DNA from: Pseudomonadota bacterium | Lineage (GTDB): Bacteria > Desulfobacterota > Desulfobaccia > Desulfobaccales > 0-14-0-80-60-11 | Direction: 5' to 3' | Length of the DNA stretch: 21,015 nt | Assembly (NCBI GenBank): GCA_018897875.1 | Contig: JAHIKF010000016.1 | Span: 1-21,015 of the forward strand | Shown: positions 21,014 through 21,015 of the stretch, one piece after another | How the letters are laid out: every line of letters starts with the position of its first letter | Numbering within the stretch: position 1 is the first letter of the stretch | Position numbers and translations under genes: made by a program | The notes under the pieces: model-generated | Seen by the model: only the letters and a program-made list of their open reading frames with translations | Told to the model about the DNA's origin: nothing | Databases searched by the model: none

Positions 21014-21015
21014 AT

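Overview
This window looks like a chromosomal stretch from a Gram-negative, probably anaerobic bacterium. The best guess is a Desulfobacterota-type organism (a Desulfobacca-like sulfate reducer or syntroph), but no taxonomic search was possible. The clues are lipobox lipoproteins and an MltD-type murein transglycosylase (outer envelope present), a CIRCE-controlled groESL operon, an iron-sulfur flavoprotein, a selenocysteine-containing SelD, and high-GC codon use with several families of intergenic repeats.

Layout. 1-164: tail of an unidentified + strand gene. 275-973 (-): lipoprotein with two SH3-like domains. 1302-2969 (-): membrane sensor class III nucleotide cyclase with HAMP. 3576-4433 (-): secreted protein built on tandem 11-residue Gly/Asn repeats. 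4791-6233 (-): RimO, the ribosomal protein S12 methylthiotransferase. 6356-7279 (-): polytopic membrane protein of unknown family. 7505-9016 (+): MltD-like lipoprotein with a long basic tail. 9068-11330 (+): promoter, perfect CIRCE operator, groES, groEL and a hairpin-plus-T terminator. 11524-12225 (+): iron-sulfur flavoprotein. 12389-13231 (-): Memo-like protein (AmmeMemoRadiSam protein B family). 13464-14236 (-): AbrB-type antitoxin and a PIN-domain toxin interrupted by an in-frame amber codon, with a clear promoter and a palindromic operator. 14525-15574 (-): SelD. 15709-17585 (-): GT2 glycosyltransferase and HAD-like protein. 17841-21013 (+): a compact cassette of thymidylate-kinase-like P-loop kinase, APH-fold kinase and GT4 glycosyltransferase.

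How the genes relate. The right end (15.7-21 kb) looks like an envelope or exopolysaccharide locus with two divergent transcription units. groESL is a classic HrcA-regulated heat-shock operon. The left half holds envelope and signalling genes with no obvious single pathway.

Main points for a second look. (1) selD is a selenoprotein gene: it starts at 15574, reads through an in-frame UGA at codon 18, and has a SECIS-like hairpin just downstream; a start called after the UGA would lose the catalytic residue. (2) A secreted protein has at least ten uninterrupted 11-residue repeats that do not fit the 9-residue RTX pattern. (3) The PIN toxin has lost its C-terminal third to one stop codon while the antitoxin and its control region look intact. 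(4) Intergenic DNA is crowded with short palindromes that keep their pairing but change sequence, and with three unrelated heptameric tandem arrays. Some of these supply the stop codons, N-terminal codons or terminators of neighbouring genes.
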